From: an uncultured Lachnospiraceae bacterium
Lineage (GTDB): Bacteria > Bacillota > Clostridia > Lachnospirales > Lachnospiraceae
Length of the DNA stretch: 16,835 bases
Direction of reading: 5' to 3'
Assembly: GCA_934338765.1 (NCBI GenBank)
Contig: CAKRHL010000031.1
Location: forward strand, 1 to 16,835
Shown here: positions 15,713-16,835 of the stretch, one piece after another
Numbering within the stretch: the stretch's first letter is position 1
Layout: each line of letters starts with the position of its first letter
The notes under the pieces: generated by a model
Databases searched by the model: none
Seen by the model: the letters and a program-made list of their open reading frames with translations, nothing else
Told to the model about the DNA's origin: nothing
Program-made: the position numbers and the translations under genes

Positions 15713-15736
15713 TATGTATGGGACAGGCAGATATTC
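15713..15736 (-). promoter_or_regulatory. Candidate sigma-E promoter of the spoIIIA operon
   Basis: On the minus strand, CATACATA (15720-15713) closely matches the sigma-E -10 consensus CATACAnT, 27 nt before the spoIIIAA ATG. GAATATC (15736-15730) resembles the sigma-E -35 element. The spacing to CATACATA is too short (9 nt); it is 13 nt if the overlapping CATATATT (15716-15709) is the true -10. spoIIIA is known to be sigma-E driven in B. subtilis, so a promoter here is expected, but its exact boxes are uncertain. Confidence 0.5.
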
Positions 15737-15737
15737 C

Positions 15738-15756
15738 AAAATGTTACTAAAATGTT
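15738..15756 (+). repeat. Two direct AAAATGTT repeats 11 bp apart
   Basis: AAAATGTT occurs at 15738-15745 and again at 15749-15756, an 11-bp period close to one helical turn. The pair lies just upstream of the -35 box at 15770, a usual place for activator sites. A third partial copy, AAAATGTA, is at 15784-15791 within the promoter spacer. Confidence 0.55.
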
Positions 15757-15769
15757 CCCAAAACTTTCA

Positions 15770-15798
15770 TTGCAAATCCTATCAAAATGTAATAAAAT
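15770..15798 (+). promoter_or_regulatory. Sigma-A promoter of the isomerase-family gene
   Basis: TTGCAA (15770-15775), exactly 17 nt, then TAAAAT (15793-15798). The expected start of transcription is near 15805, giving a leader of about 90 nt before the ATG at 15896. It diverges from the spoIIIA promoter, and the two -35 regions are about 35-40 bp apart. Confidence 0.7.
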
Positions 15799-15808
15799 AA
15801 AACTATGT

Positions 15809-15826
15809 GAGGTGAAAAAAAACCTC
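15809..15826 (+). repeat. Small A-loop hairpin at the very 5' end of the leader
   Basis: GAGGT and ACCTC pair around an eight-base loop (GAAAAAAA) within a few bases of the predicted transcription start. Such 5'-terminal hairpins can protect an mRNA from decay. The stem is only 5 bp, so it is modest evidence. Confidence 0.4.
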
Positions 15827-15833
15827 AACAAGG

Positions 15834-15855
15834 AACATTGTCCAAAAACAATGTT
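15834..15855 (+). repeat. Perfect 8-bp inverted repeat in the leader of the isomerase gene
   Basis: AACATTGT and ACAATGTT flank a 6-base centre (CCAAAA), 40 nt upstream of the ATG and downstream of the -10. No T-tract follows, so it is not a terminator. Its arms share the ATGTT core with the direct repeats at 15738-15756. This makes a DNA operator at least as likely as an RNA stem-loop. Confidence 0.6.
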
Positions 15856-15895
15856 ATTCACGAAAATTTAAGAGAAGAAAGGATGATAAACAACA

Positions 15896-16835
15896 ATGGA
15901 AAACATGCCAAAAATGAAAATCGGTATCGTTGCAGTAAGTAGAGACTGTTTCCCGGAGTCACTTTCTGTAACAAGAAGAAAAAATCTTGTAAAGGCTTAT
16001 GCTGACAAGTATGATGCAGAGGATATCTATGAGTGTCCGATCTGTATCGTAGAGAGCGAGATCCATATGGTACAGGCTCTGGAGGATATCAAGAAAGCAG
16101 GATGTAACGCACTCTGCGTATATCTTGGAAACTTCGGTCCTGAGATTGCAGAGACACTTCTTGCAAAGCATTTCGACGGTCCTAAGATGTTTGTTGCTGC
16201 TGCTGAGGAGACTTCCGCAAACGGCGGACTTGTTCAGGGCAGAGGTGATGCATACTGTGGTATGCTCAACGCAAGCTACAACTTAAAGCTTCGTAATGTA
16301 AAGGCTTACATCCCTGATTATCCGGTAGGTACTGCTGAGGAATGTGCAGACATGATCCACGAGTTTCTTCCGATCGCCAAGGCTGTATATGCATTAAACA
16401 ACCTGAAGATCATCAGCTTCGGACCACGTCCGCTGAACTTCCTTGCATGTAATGCACCGATCCAGCAGCTTTACAATCTGGGTGTTGAGATCGAGGAGAA
16501 CTCCGAGCTTGATCTGTTTGAGGCATTCAACAAGCATGCAGACGATCCTCGTATTCCGGATGTCGTAAAGGATATGGAGGCAGAACTTGGCGCAGGCAAT
16601 AAGAAGCCTGAGATCTTAAACAAGCTTGCTCAGTATGAGATCACACTTCTTGACTGGATCGAGGAGCACAGAGGCTATCGTAAGTTCGTTGCACTTGCAG
16701 GAAAGTGCTGGCCTGCATTCCAGACACAGTTCGGATTCGTTCCTTGCTATGTAAACAGCCGTCTTACCAAGATGGGTATCCCTGTTTCCTGTGAGGTTGA
16801 TATCTACGGTGCTCTCAGCGAGTTCATCGGTACTG
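15896..16835 (+). CDS. L-fucose/L-arabinose isomerase family protein, C-terminus cut off by window edge
   Basis: The frame is open from the ATG at 15896 to the right edge, giving 313 residues. It begins MENMPKMKIGIVAVSRDCFP. An alternating alpha/beta N-terminal region follows, including CIVESEIHMVQALEDIKKAG near 49-68 and ALCVYLGNFGPE near 72-83, which fits the first Rossmann-like domain of the fucose/arabinose isomerases. GRGDAYCGMLNASYNL lies near 115-130. CEVDIYGALSEFIG at 299-312 resembles the FucI segment carrying the metal-binding Asp (here Asp302, with Glu300 nearby). The remaining metal ligands would lie beyond the window. Family members interconvert aldoses and ketoses; the substrate cannot be named from this part. 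Codon use is strongly biased (24 GAG to 3 GAA; 17 AAG to 4 AAA), suggesting high expression. AAAGGATGAT upstream is a rather distant ribosome binding site. Confidence 0.85.
   Translation, partial: MENMPKMKIGIVAVSRDCFPESLSVTRRKNLVKAYADKYDAEDIYECPICIVESEIHMVQALEDIKKAGCNALCVYLGNFGPEIAETLLAKHFDGPKMFVAAAEETSANGGLVQGRGDAYCGMLNASYNLKLRNVKAYIPDYPVGTAEECADMIHEFLPIAKAVYALNNLKIISFGPRPLNFLACNAPIQQLYNLGVEIEENSELDLFEAFNKHADDPRIPDVVKDMEAELGAGNKKPEILNKLAQYEITLLDWIEEHRGYRKFVALAGKCWPAFQTQFGFVPCYVNSRLTKMGIPVSCEVDIYGALSEFIGT

Noticed and set aside
15883..15945. ATG at 15883 as the start of the isomerase gene
   Set aside because: It is in a different frame and reaches TAG within about 20 codons. It lies inside the AAAGGATGAT ribosome-binding-like sequence.

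Overview
The window looks like chromosomal DNA from a spore-forming member of the Clostridia, most probably Lachnospiraceae. The evidence is a complete eight-gene spoIIIA sporulation operon run together with the asp23-like/nusB/xseAB/ispA/dxs/tlyA/nadK block, a moderate GC content with GGAGG-type ribosome binding sites, and a fucose/arabinose isomerase-family gene on the other side. This is inference from protein families and gene order; no search was run.

Layout from left to right. Positions 1-2566 (minus) hold the N-terminal 855 residues of a large exported Ig-like (Big_2-type) surface protein that runs off the left edge. Positions 2606-3349 (minus) are yebC, with a good promoter of its own in the 125-bp gap before nadK. 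Positions 3475-10337 (minus, transcribed right to left) form a tight housekeeping operon: asp23-like, nusB, xseA, xseB, ispA, dxs, tlyA, nadK, with gaps of about 60 nt or less or 4-nt overlaps. It has a strong extended -10 promoter at 10392-10419. Positions 10444-15685 (minus) are spoIIIAA-AB-AC-AD-AE-AF-AG-AH, also tightly packed, preceded by a sigma-E-like -10 element. From 15896 the strand switches: a plus-strand sugar isomerase-family gene with strongly biased codon use runs off the right edge. Its leader carries a TTGCAA-N17-TAAAAT promoter, two hairpins and repeated AnAATGTT half-sites.

How the genes work together. The spoIIIA genes encode the mother-cell half of the SpoIIIA-SpoIIQ 'feeding tube' across the two forespore membranes: an ATPase (AA), polytopic membrane proteins (AB-AE), a tail-anchored-like linker (AF) and ring-forming proteins (AG, AH). 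The housekeeping block combines isoprenoid synthesis (dxs makes DXP and ispA makes the prenyl chain), exonuclease VII (xseAB), transcription antitermination (nusB), an RNA methyltransferase-like protein (tlyA) and NADP supply (nadK).

No stretch longer than 300 bp lacks a gene. The longest gaps are 15686-15895, 3350-3474 and 10338-10443, and each holds promoter signals. I saw no tRNA, rRNA, CRISPR array, IS element or phage gene. I do not see a previously undescribed multi-gene system. The most interesting parts are the regulatory DNA around 15713-15855, the truncated Ig-like surface protein, and small departures in the spoIIIA proteins.
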